64,000 bases of DNA from Pithys albifrons albifrons (taxonomy: Eukaryota > Chordata > Aves > Passeriformes > Thamnophilidae): the NCBI RefSeq assembly GCF_047495875.1, contig NC_092460.1, positions 1,984,001 to 2,048,000 of the forward strand, read 5' to 3'. Of the stretch, positions 11,009 through 20,143 are shown one piece after another. The position numbers and the translations under genes were made by a program. The notes under the pieces were generated by a model. The model did not search any database, had not been told where the DNA came from, and saw only the letters and a program-made list of their open reading frames with translations. The stretch's first letter is position 1. Every line of letters begins with the position of its first letter.

Positions 11009-11929
11009 TATTAACCCAGGGCTCCATCACCTCCGAGGTTGTCTGAGCCCTGCTCAAAGCCCTGAAACTTCCCAAGAAGTTTCTTTTTGCAGCCCGAGTT
11101 TGGACATGCTCAGCATTATTTATGGCATAAAAGTTGTTTATTCTTTCGTAACTGTCCAACTTGATGCAAAATCCCATTTCCTTTAACAACAGTGCTGTTA
11201 TTCGGGTCTGTTCTAGCTAAATGGAAACGACTATAGTCATCACAGTAACCAGTCTGTTAAAGTCCAAAACGCCTCCTGGGAGAGATTGTTTTACAGGGAC
11301 TACGTAAAATGTTGTGCAGAGAACTTTTAGCTGTGGAGGCACAAGTTAAAGTGGAGCTCTTGTCGCAGAGCAGCGACACGACTGTGGGTGCAGAGCAGAG
11401 GGCCAGGCTGTGCCCTGCCCGGGGGTGAGAGCCACGGGCTGCTGAACAGTCCTGCCCTCTTCACTCCTCGCATCTGGGTTGCTCCGGGCATTGCTTTGTC
11501 TCCCTCTCAGCGTGTCTGTCCTTTAAATGACTGTAAATTCCAATTTGCACGACTTGGGGACAGAGTTTTGTTGGATTCTTTGGACAACAATGGGAATGAT
11601 GCCCTGTGTGACTTTGGTCATTGGAAGCCTCTGGGAGCTCCTGAGTGTCCATCTGAGCTATTTGCCAGAAAAGGTTTATGATCTCCTTCAGAAAGATCAC
11701 GTTCCTTTTACAGAGACCCTCGAAGTCCATAAGGAAAAGAGTTAAAGGCTCACGAAGTAGGTTTTATTGCGGAGATTCATTACCTGGGAGCTATCACACA
11801 GCTCCGGGACAAAAACAGCAGCTCCCTGTGCGTGATCTCTCACCTTTGGACAACATTATTGTCTACTTTAATTCTGTTACTTTTCCTCACATCGCCTGGT
11901 GGGAAACGCGCACCGAGTAACTTGGGGGA
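11009..11929. other. Unique stretch flanking the CpG island, with enhancer-like part
   Basis: Mostly unique. The part at about 11,095-11,345 is AT-rich but keeps scattered CpG and homeodomain-like cores (CAGCATTATTTATGGC, TGTTATTCGGG, AACGACTATAGTCATC, ACTACGTAAAATG). It resembles a conserved regulatory block next to the promoter. The rest has no recognisable feature. No exon is supported. Confidence 0.35.
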
Positions 11930-12000
11930 GAGCTCAGATCGCAGGGCAGCGTGTGCTGCGCGGCCGCGGGGAGCATAAGGCGCCCCGTCCGGCCCTCCGG

Positions 12001-12027
12001 GCAGGGCAGGGCAGGGCAGGGCAGGGC
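12001..12027. repeat. Short GGGCA pentanucleotide repeat
   Basis: Five perfect GCAGG/GGGCA units inside the CpG island. Short and probably length-variable. Confidence 0.85.
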
Positions 12028-12599
12028 AGAGCGGGCCCTGGGACAGGGTCCTGTGACAGCGGCGACAAAGGGGCCGCAGCGGGCTCGGTCCCTTTGTCCG
12101 CCCGCGGCTGCGCGGAGATGGAGCGGGCGAGAGACCCGCAAACTCGGGACGAGGGACCGCAGACTGGGGGAGAAAGGGGACTACCAGACCCGGGGGGAGA
12201 GAGGACCAGCAGCCCCGCGCTTCTCCCCGCACCCTTTGGGCACCCGACTTCCCCAACCCGCCGCCGGCCGCGGTGCGGTGCGGCAGGGCCCGGCGGAGCA
12301 TCCCTGCCCTGCGCTGCCCGCGCTCTGCCCGCCGGTCCCGCATCCCTCCCCCGGTGCGGAGCGGCCGCAGCGCCCCGCGCACAAAGCGGCGGCCGCGGGA
12401 GGAGGCGGCGGGGCCGCGGCCGCGCTCACACTGCGCCTTTATGCCGCTCTCTGAAGGGCCATTGTCACACTGAAGGCTCCTTGTCTGCTCGCATTCCTGC
12501 GGGTGAATGGATGAGGCAGGACATCTGCCGGGCTCCGCTCTATTCGCATGCAAATGGGGGCGCGGGCAGCGCTGCCGCACCGCCGGCCCCGCGCCCGCC

Positions 12600-12715
12600 G
12601 CGGGCACCGAGGCGCCCCGAGCCCCCGAGCCGGGCACCGAACCCCCGAGCCGGGCACCGAACCCCCGAGTCGCCCCGAACCCCCGAGCCGCCCCGAACTC
12701 CCGAGCCGCCGCCAG
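12600..12715. repeat. Imperfect GC-rich repeat in CpG island
   Basis: Repeats of 'GAGCCGGGCACCGAACCCCC' (about 25 bp) decaying into GAGCCGCCCCGAAC units. It lies in the middle of the CpG island and explains several open frames there. Confidence 0.75.
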
Positions 12716-12897
12716 AGCGGTGCCGGGGCCGGCGGGGACCGCGGGGCGGAGTGGGCGCTGCTGCACCGAACCCGCAGCCCCGGCGGTGCGGGGCGGCCGC
12801 GGCCCCGGCGCGGAGCTGCCGAAACCCCGCAGCCCGCGGGGACTGCCCCGGGGGGCGCGTCCGCCACCGCAAACTTCGCTCCCTCCGCGGGATCTCC

Positions 12898-13140
12898 CCG
12901 CGCATCTCCGCACCGCACGCACCTTCCCGCATCCTACCGCACCTCCCCGCATCCCACCGCAGATCCCGCAGCACACCTCCCCGCATCCCAGCGCACCTCC
13001 CCGCATCCCAGCGCACCTTTCCGCATCCCACCGCACATCCCCGCACCGCACATCCCAGCATCCCAGCGCACCTCCACGCATCCCACCGCGCCTCCCCGCA
13101 CCGCACATCTCCGCACCGCACCTCCCCGCATCCCAGCGGA
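12898..13140. repeat. CGCATCCCA tandem repeat in CpG island
   Basis: Degenerate array of 'CTCCCCGCATCCCAGCGCAC' and related CCGCACCGCACAT units with period about 17-20 bp. If the candidate minus-strand exon at 13,197-13,430 is real, this array lies at the start of its first intron. Confidence 0.8.
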
Positions 13141-13196
13141 GCGCCCGCGCCCGCACGACTCCCGCGGGTCCCGCTGGCAGCCCCGGGCGCACTCAC

Positions 13197-13430
13197 CGCC
13201 GGCCGGGCGCTCCCGCGGGGCTCCGCCGGGGCGGCACATCCGCTGCTGCCGCCGCCGCGCTCCCACCGCGCCGGGATGCGGAGCGGGGCGGCGGGATGGA
13301 TGGGTGGGTGTATGGATGGATGGATAGATAGATGGATGGATGGATGGGTAAGTGGGTGTGTGTGGACCGTCCCCTGTGCCCGCCTGTCCCCCGTGCCCGT
13401 CCCCGCCCGGTCCCGCCGCCCGCCCGAGCC
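13197..13430 (-). other. Candidate first exon (5' UTR-like) of an unidentified minus-strand gene
   Basis: On the minus strand the sequence GGCG|GTGAGTGCG (plus-strand ACTCACCGCC at 13,191-13,200) is a near-consensus splice donor, with the last exon base at 13,197. Upstream on the same strand lie a CCAAT box (13,486-13,482) and GC boxes (13,539-13,502). Their usual spacing would put a start site at roughly 13,390-13,430; the exact start is a guess. A GGAT microsatellite lies inside the putative exon, so it is probably untranslated. An 82-codon minus-strand frame (13,441-13,193) crosses it, but its product is microsatellite-derived and unlikely to be real. Downstream exons are not found between 1 and 13,190, so the gene would extend beyond the window. 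Confidence 0.35.
13292..13362. repeat. GGAT/GATA microsatellite
   Basis: Imperfect (GGAT)n with GATA and GGGT interruptions, ending in GTGTGTGTGG. It lies inside the CpG island, just left of the proposed transcription start region. Confidence 0.9.
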
Positions 13431-13546
13431 GCTCCGCGCACCTGGGAAGGCGCCGCGGGTCAGCTGATGGACCGCGCTCCCATTGGCTGCCCCGAGAGAG
13501 GCCCCGCCCACCGCCCCGCCCACCGGCATCGCCCCGCCCACCGGCC

Positions 13547-14085
13547 CCATCCTGCATCCCTGGGGTGCGGAGGGAACAGCCCCAGTCCTGCAGCCCTGGG
13601 ATCCGGAGGGAACAGCCCCATCCTGCATCCTGGGGTGCGGAGGCAACAGCCCCATCCTGCATCCCTGGGATCCAGAGGGAACAGCCCCATCCTGCATCCC
13701 TGGGATCCGGAGGGAACAGCCCCATCCTGCATCCCTGGGATCCGGAGGGAACAGCCCCATCCTGCATCCCTGGGATCCGGAGGGAACAGCCCCAATCCTG
13801 CATCCCTGGGGTGCGGAGGGAACAGCCCCATCCTGCATCCCTGGGATCCGGAGGGAACAGCCCCATCCTGCATCCCTGGGATCCGGAGGGAACAGCCCCA
13901 ATCCTGCATCCCTGGGGTGCGGAGGGAACAGCCCCATCCTGCATCCCTGGAGTGCGGAGGCAACAGCCCCATCCTGCATCCCTGGGGTGCGGAGGGCACA
14001 GCCCCATTCTGCATCCCTGGGATCCAGAGGGAACAGCCCCATCCTGCATCCCTGGGATTCAGAGGGAACAGCCCTGGGGTGCCCA
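13547..14085. repeat. Minisatellite, 35-bp unit, abutting the candidate promoter
   Basis: About fifteen copies of a unit 'CATCCTGCATCCCTGGGATC' plus CGGAGGGAACAGCCC, with alternatives GGGGTGCGGAGG and AATCCTGCATCC. It starts immediately after the third GC box. The ATCC/GTGC variants alternate in short runs. Open frames on both strands through it are artefacts. Confidence 0.95.
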
Positions 14086-14205
14086 ATGCTCTCATGGACA
14101 GGGTGGGATTGTTGGGGTGTCTGTGCAGGGCCAGGGCTTGGACTGCTGATCCTTGGGGGTCCCTCTCAACTCTGGATGTTCTGGGATTCTGTGATTCCAT
14201 GAACC
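14086..14205 (+). mobile_element. CR1 LINE 3'-end fragment
   Basis: Sense CR1 tail: 'GGGTCCCTCTCAACTCTGG' then TTCTGGGATTCTGTGATTCC, the usual CR1 terminal ATTCTGTG octamers. About 90 bp are clear (from about 14,118). The left boundary with the 35-bp array is uncertain. Confidence 0.75.
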
Positions 14206-16639
14206 ATAAGAGTCATTTGAGCCTGAAATGTGAGGATTTGGAGCTGTCTGGGTAAACCCTCGGATATGTTCCGCTTCCCATTCCCTCCTGGTTTTCTGAC
14301 TGTGGTTTCACTTATCTTAGTTTGCAGTTATTGACTTGCACATTTCTCCACGTTTTCTTGTCCTGACCTCGGTCTTCTCCCCCTCCCCTGGCCCCATTCC
14401 CTGGCTGCTCTGGCTGAAGGCTCAATCTTAAGCACAATTAGTCTGTGTTGGACAAAGACTTTCTGGCTGAAGTTTTGGCACTGATAAAACCCAGCTCTTC
14501 TTCGTACCTTAAAATCTTCATTTCCTGCTTTTTTATTCCTCACTTAACCAGCAGAGGGGAAAGCTGTGGCAGGATGGTGCTGTGCTGCCTCATCCCTCGT
14601 GCCCTTTATTAGGAGAAGGGGAATTCTGTGCTCCTCACCAGGCACTGCTGATGCTTTTATTGACAGACCCCCGAAGCACGTGGGGTGTTGCTCACCCTCC
14701 AGCCCTGCACGAAGTGCTGCAACCACCTGAGCACAGCCTGGATGGAAAGGGGCTGGTTCCTCACCAGGCTGAGCTCAGCACCTCCTCCAGGCACGGCCCA
14801 GAGTGACACCTCAGGAAATGATTTTAAAGATTGGTTGGTCAGTTTTTAATGTGTGTTAACAATAAGTTAAACATGTGGCAAATACAGCCTGCACTTAATG
14901 CTTTAGATTTCCTCCCAAGGCAATGAATTCTTTTCTGCGAGCCTGAAAGGTCATTTGGGTAACAGTAAAAGTGAAGTTTTTCATACATAAGGAAATTGAA
15001 TTTTCAGCAGGAACTCATCAATGTCCAAAGAGCCTCTTTTCCTTCCACAGGACCTGTTCTCATCCGTCCAGATGTTCCTTTCCCACCTATCACTTATTCC
15101 TGCTATAGAAGCAGCTCAACAGCGGATGTATCTTGGAAAATCCCGTGTTTTGAGTGGCTTCAATTCTTTGGTTCGGGGCAGGAAATTTATTTCCACTCTC
15201 TCAGCAGAGCAGCTCCATTCTTTCCCATGGCTCCAGTTCCGTGGGACCCTCCTGCACCTCTGCAGTGTTCCTTTAACCCCAGGGAGAGCAGAGGGATGGT
15301 CACCCCCAGGGACCTCCCACCTCTCTGGCAGCCCCTTCCAGTGCTTGAGACAAAGCCTGAAAGGCACAAACCTGATGGACCTAAAACCTCCCTGCAAACA
15401 AACAGGAGGAGAAATACAAGGAGCATTAAAATTTTACAGTCTTAAACTGGTCTCTTCGTTTCCAGGCAGTTTTCACAGCATTAAAACACTGGGAATGAGA
15501 ACAACGTTGAGATGGAAATTAAAAAATCTTTCATTCCTACAGGATGCAAATGAGTATTTTTGTGCAGTAAAGAGCTCTGGGAGTTGTTTCTCTCCCAGGC
15601 TGGGAGGTATCCACAGCTCAGGAGTAGCTGCTGCAGGACCTCTTGGGCTCAGGGGAAGGGAGGAGGGCAGGGAGGGAGGATTTCCCTCTTGGTGTCACCT
15701 CCCCTGAGCTGCTTGAGGTACAATCTGTGCAAAACAATTCCTGTGTTCAGGCAGAGCCAGGTGTTCTCCCCAACACTCCTGCTCAAGGGGCCTAAAAACA
15801 GAAGGTCCCAGGAAAAGAAGAGGTTTACAACTATTTGGGCTGGACATTGTCCTTTTTGATTGGTTTTTAATTTTCATCTTCCCTCTGGCTTCATCCTCTT
15901 ATTCCTCCATTATCTTTTCATTCAGCTGCTTTCCTGGTACATCCCCATCCCCAAAATTCCTGTGGAAAGAGCGTGGCACTCACTGCCACTCCCATGCCCA
16001 CCCTCCTGTCCCGCCCTGGGTCTGTCTGCAGCTCTGGACAGAGACCTGCCTGCGGGTTGGGATGTGCCCAGTGCCTGGCACTGCGGGACCAGACCTTCAG
16101 AGCTTTAGAAGGGACTAAACTAAACAACTTAGGCTGGATAATAATGGAACAATGGGGCTCTGGGTGACCCGTCACACACGTCCCTGCCTTTTCTCTCCGA
16201 GCAGACATCCTGCCATTAAGCTGCTTAACGTCCCACTGTGTGCATAATCCACCCCCTGAACTGTGCCACGGCCTCTGAAGTGCCTTTGTGTACAGAAATA
16301 TCAGCTGGGCAGAGGTGGGACTGACAGGTAGAAGGGGCACCATCAGAAAGAAGAGTGACTTGCTACTGGGGGTGTGAAAATCTTGCTCTGTCCCAACAGC
16401 AGCAGCTCCCGGTGATGGGAGGTGGAGATTAATTAGGGAACCGTTTCCAGCAGTCAGAAGTTCTGGAGGAGGAGGATGAGTCTTGCTCAAGACTTGTTTG
16501 TGAGTCAAGCAGAGAAAGAGATGTCACAGTCTGCATGTTGTTACAGGTTTTCAGTGACACTCTTTGTCACCTCCATGAACCCAGCAAGGCTTTCTCTTCA
16601 CCCAGCTTTGGATGTGAGCATTTATTTCCAGAATTTCCT
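14206..16639. other. Unique non-coding stretch
   Basis: 2.4 kb with no recognisable gene, RNA or repeat. Several mid-length open frames (up to 228 codons at 15,021-15,707, 196 codons at 15,918-16,508 minus) overlap each other on both strands. They show no domain, no signal peptide pattern and no convincing splice sites. Confidence 0.45.
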
Positions 16640-16795
16640 GAGTGTGCTGGATTTATTCTCAAAGGTACCAGCACAGCACATGCAAATCACCCGAGAGTGT
16701 AAGCCAATGACCAATTACCTCAATGAGTGGTGATTTGCATAATGCATCCCCAGTTATGCTTGCAGATCTCATAATTGCTCCCACGAATGGGGTGA
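16640..16795. promoter_or_regulatory. Candidate regulatory element with paired POU octamers
   Basis: A perfect 12-bp inverted pair, ATGCAAATCACC at 16,680-16,691 and GGTGATTTGCAT at 16,729-16,740, is separated by 37 bp that include AGCCAATGACCAATTACC (two CCAAT-type cores and a homeodomain core). GCATAATGCAT follows at once. ATGCAAAT is the POU/Oct octamer. The arrangement looks like a transcription-factor cluster in an enhancer. Activity and conservation are inferred, not shown. Confidence 0.45.
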
Positions 16796-16805
16796 GTGCT
16801 TGCAG

Positions 16806-17685
16806 GTGCTCAGGGGGGTGTCAGCACCGTGTGTGCCCCCCAGAAAGGGCCTGGGTGTGAGAGCAGAGCCCCAGCACCACAGCCCTGCCCAGGGGGGTGT
16901 CAGCACCGTGTGTGCCCCCCAGAAAGGGCCTGGGTGTGAGAGCAGAGCCCCAGCACCACAGCCCTGCCCAGGGGGGTGTCAGCACTGTGTGTGCCCCCAG
17001 AAAGGACCTGGGTGTGAGAGCAGAGCCCCAGCACCACAGCCCTGCCCAGGGGGGTATCAGCACTGTGTGTGCCCCCCAGAAAGGGCCTGGGTGTGAGAGC
17101 AGAGCCCCAGCACCACAGCCCTGCCCAGGGGGGTGTCAGCACTGTGTGTGCCCCCCAGAAAGGGCCTGGGTGTGAGAGCAGAGCCCCAGCACCACAGCCC
17201 TGCCCAGGGGGGTATCAGCACTGTGTGTGCCCCCCAGAAAGGGCCTGGGTGTGAGAGCAGAGCCCCAGCACCACAGCCCTGCCCAGGGGGGTATCAGCAC
17301 TGTGTGTGCCCCCCAGAAAGGGCCTGGGTGTGAGAGCAGAGCCCCAGCACCACAGCCCTGCCCAGGGGGGTGTCAGCACTGTGTGTGCCCCCCAGAAAGG
17401 GCCTGGGTGTGAGAGCAGAGCCCCAGCACCACAGCCCTGCCCAGGGGGGTGTCAGCACCGTGTGTGCCCCCCAGAAAGGGCCTGGGTGTGAGAGCAGAGC
17501 CCCAGCACCACAGCCCTGCCCAGGGGGGTATCAGCACCGTGTGTGCCCCCCAGAAAGGGCCTGGGTGTGAGAGCAGAGCCCCAGCACCACAGCCCTGCCC
17601 AGGGGGGTATCAGCACTGTGTGTGCCCCCCAGAAAGGGCATGGGTGTGAGAGCAGAGCCCCAGCACCACAGCCCTGCCCAGGGAA
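16806..17685. repeat. Minisatellite, 79-bp unit, very homogeneous
   Basis: Eleven copies with starts of GTGTCAGCAC or GTATCAGCAC at about 16,818, 16,897, 16,976, 17,054, 17,133, 17,212, 17,291, 17,370, 17,449, 17,528 and 17,607. Spacing is 79 bp except one 78-bp unit missing a C. The unit contains 'GTGTGTGCCCCCCAGAAAGG' and 'GAGCAGAGCCCCAGCACCAC'. Differences between copies are limited to a few sites (ACC/ACT before GTGTGT, GTGTC/GTATC, GGGCCT/GGACCT/GGGCAT). This points to recent expansion or gene conversion. No spacers exist, so it is not a CRISPR array. Confidence 0.97.
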
Positions 17686-18916
17686 GGTGCTCCTGCCCGG
17701 ATCCCTCCCTGGATGGCACCTTTTCCATGAGGAATGAGCCAGCTCTGCAGCACCAGGGGCTGTGGTGGCTCCCCCTCCCTGGCAGGGACAATGTGGAGGC
17801 AGATGGGAACATCTGGATGGCTTGATGTGGGGAATTGTGTGCTAAGGAGCTGCAATGACACCCAGCAGTGTTTTTAAAGCAGGTCAGGCATTTCACACGC
17901 TATTCCAGCTCACTTCCCTTATGTATTATTAATTGGGAAGCTTTTCCTTTTGGTTGATGTGTCTTTCCCCAATGATCTGTCGTGTGAATGTTTCATGAGG
18001 AGGGACTTTAATCTCATTTCATCGCTTTGCAAGGAACCCCCCAAAGCTTCTTAGAAAGCCAAAGCTCCTTAAAGACAATTGAGGAGCCTCATTGCAGGCA
18101 CATCCTTTATAATTACTGCAAGAGCAGGAGTGGGAACACACGGAGCATGAAGCTCCTGTCCACTCCATTCCCGTCAGGTCCTGCTGATGCTGCACACCCA
18201 CAGAAATGTGTCTCTGCCTCTCCTGACACAGGAGTGATGCCCCGGATCCAGGCAGGCAGGAACCTGCTGTTCTGCACCATCCTGGAGCAGGGCCTGGGCA
18301 CAGGCAGGGTTGAGTGTGCAGCTCTCACAGGGCTGGGCTTAACCTGGCCCTTAAGAGCTCAGTCTGCAGTTCCTTCTGCCCAGGGTGCAAAGGAGCTTCT
18401 CTGGGCTGAGAGTTATCCCTTCCCACCCAATTCAGCTGCTTCTTTCAGTGTCTGCAGCTCAAAAAACCATCTCCTGCCCCCCTTTCCTCCCCCCGAGTTC
18501 TCTACTGTGAATATTTTGACCATGTCCAACAATTCAATATTTCTTTCTCAGTATCTTGAAACTTGTTGAAACCTTCTCAGTGTGAAATTGGAAGCTCCTG
18601 GACCTGAGGAGGAATTGAGTTGTAGGATCTGTAGCTCTACAGACCTGCTCTGTTAGAGAGAAATCCCCAGTGGGATGTTCCTTGGCCAAACTAAGATCTT
18701 TTGAGCTCAGTAATTCTGTGTATTAGAATAGAGCATCTCAAGGATTGTGGTTTGAGTTTTTTTCCCTGGTTCTGGATGAAATAAATGAAATTACTCTGCA
18801 GCATGTAAATACGTATTCAGAAATTTCACTGCATGTTTGCTGCATAGTGATATGTTTAAAAAAACCCCACCACACCAAGCCCATCCTTTATTGCCTTCCT
18901 TGTGCCTCTGAGACAA
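17686..18916. other. Unique non-coding stretch
   Basis: Mixed unique sequence. The part near 17,900-18,010 is AT-rich (ATGTATTATTAATTGGG). No gene is recognised. The 180-codon plus frame at 18,027-18,569 has no family features. Confidence 0.45.
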
Positions 18917-19024
18917 AGGTTTGTGCTCAGGGAAGAGCAGCGTGAAGGTCAGAGGTTTGTGCTCAGGGAAGAGCAGCGTGAAGGTCAGAGGTTTGTGCTC
19001 AGGGAAGAGCAGCGTGAAGGTGCA
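18917..19024. repeat. Three-copy 36-bp tandem repeat
   Basis: Three nearly perfect copies of a 36-bp unit, 'AGGTTTGTGCTCAGGGAAGA' plus GCAGCGTGAAGGTCAG. The unit is a multiple of three and open in frame, giving a 12-residue peptide repeat in a 77-codon frame that is unlikely to be translated. Confidence 0.95.
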
Positions 19025-19856
19025 GCAGGTAAAGAGGTCACTGCACGTGGGGAGGCACCTCAGGCTGCTGCAAACCCATTTCATTCCCCAGTCAGTGACC
19101 ACAACAACCATCCTGTGCTCAAGGTCAACAGGTAAAATGGGAATCTGGGGTCCTCTGCCTGTATTAATGAATATATTGTGTGTGCCTGTGCTGGGGGCTG
19201 GACAGGGTTCTCTTGCAGCAGTGCAGTGACAGTTCTGTGTTTAACAGAACTAGTTTCTATTTTAATAGAAATAATGTTCATAATTAATTTTACTAATTAA
19301 GTCCCCTCAGCCCCCTCAGTCCCTATGCTCTCCCTCCCTGGGAGGAAGCAGAGGCTGTTCTGAGAACTGGATTCCTCACAGCTCAGCCTGAACTGTAGCT
19401 CTATTAATACAAAGATAAACAGAATTTAAATTCCTTTTGACCTTAAGTGGCAGCTCTGACAAAGCATGGCATGTTTGAAGGCTGGATACAATTATTGGGA
19501 ATTGCTAAACACTGCACTTCAAGGCTGACCTTTTGCTGGCACCGAAGCCAGAGGAGGGCCCTGATTTTAACTTCTGAACTGCAAATCACCCCGTTGGAAA
19601 GAGGCTTCAGAAGCCATTACAATCACAGGGAGTGTTTGCAAGGGGGTAGGAGCTATAAGCAAAATATTTATTTTACACACTTGTCTGCATTTAAGCCATA
19701 AATCTGCCTACTATGAGAGTGTTTCTGTGGTGTAGAGGAGACAAGTAAGCTGAGATCATAGACATGTCCTGTAAGGCTTTACTGGAAATCATTGCTTTTT
19801 AATCCCTTTATCCCTGTTATTTCCTACCACTGTGGAAATCCAGGGAAAGCTGCACA
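19025..19856. other. Unique non-coding stretch
   Basis: Includes a small hairpin-rich AT segment at about 19,230-19,300 (GTTCTGTGTTTAACAGAAC, TTCTATTTTAATAGAA). No gene or transposon is recognised. Confidence 0.45.
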
Positions 19857-20070
19857 GTGTGGGACAGATGCATAATGTGCACTGCTAAGCAGCAGAAATC
19901 CTTCTGTTTGGATAATGCTCCCGACACATCAGACATGTCAGTGTTGGTGCCGTGTCCTACATACATGAAAATAAATATCAATACTCAGCCCCGTGTTCCT
20001 CACATTCGGGATAACCTTGTGGGATGTGCTGTCTTGATATCAATGACCCACCTTCTAATTAGTGCAGTGG
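19857..20070. promoter_or_regulatory. Candidate conserved regulatory block
   Basis: Unique sequence with retained CpG (GCTCCCGACACATC, CCGTGTTCC, ATTCGGG), AT-rich cores (ATGAAAATAAATATCAATAC) and a 10-bp palindrome TTGATATCAA at 20,034-20,043. The texture is enhancer-like. Inference only. Confidence 0.28.
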
Positions 20071-20074
20071 AAAA

Positions 20075-20143
20075 TGTCCCTGCTCGTGGCAGGGGGTGGG
20101 ATCAGGTGAGCCTTGAGGTCCCTTCCAACCATCCCATTCTCCA
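20075..20143 (+). mobile_element. CR1 LINE 3'-end fragment, short
   Basis: Sense CR1 tail: TGGCAGGGGGTGGGATCAGG, then 'CTTGAGGTCCCTTCCAACC' and ATCCCATTCT. About 65 bp remain. Confidence 0.8.

Larger units (their letters stand above)
11930..13546. promoter_or_regulatory. CpG island, candidate gene promoter
   Basis: About 1.6 kb of very GC-rich sequence with abundant undepleted CpG, in sharp contrast to its flanks. In the right part, three CCCCGCCC (GC/Sp1-type) boxes lie at 13,502-13,509, 13,514-13,521 and 13,532-13,539. An ATTGG (CCAAT on the minus strand) is at 13,482-13,486 and an E-box CAGCTG at 13,461-13,466. Read on the minus strand this is GC boxes, then CCAAT, then sequence heading left, so transcription towards lower coordinates is favoured. 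Earlier in the island a SOX-like CCATTGT (12,459-12,465) and an octamer ATGCAAAT (12,548-12,555) occur. The long open frames across the island (for example 11,899-13,467 on plus and 11,840-13,192 on minus) are composition artefacts. The gene is not identified. Confidence 0.75.

Noticed and set aside
11840..13467. Open frames of 450 (minus) and 522 (plus) codons across the CpG island
   Set aside because: High GC removes stop codons in all frames. Products are low-complexity Pro/Arg/Ala/Gly-rich text on both strands, with no domain.
12540..14049. 500- and 371-codon minus-strand frames
   Set aside because: Most of the length is the 35-bp minisatellite. The remainder is CpG-island composition and the GGAT microsatellite.
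16806..17685. CRISPR-like regular array
   Set aside because: The 79-bp units are contiguous with no unique spacers, and the window is vertebrate nuclear DNA.
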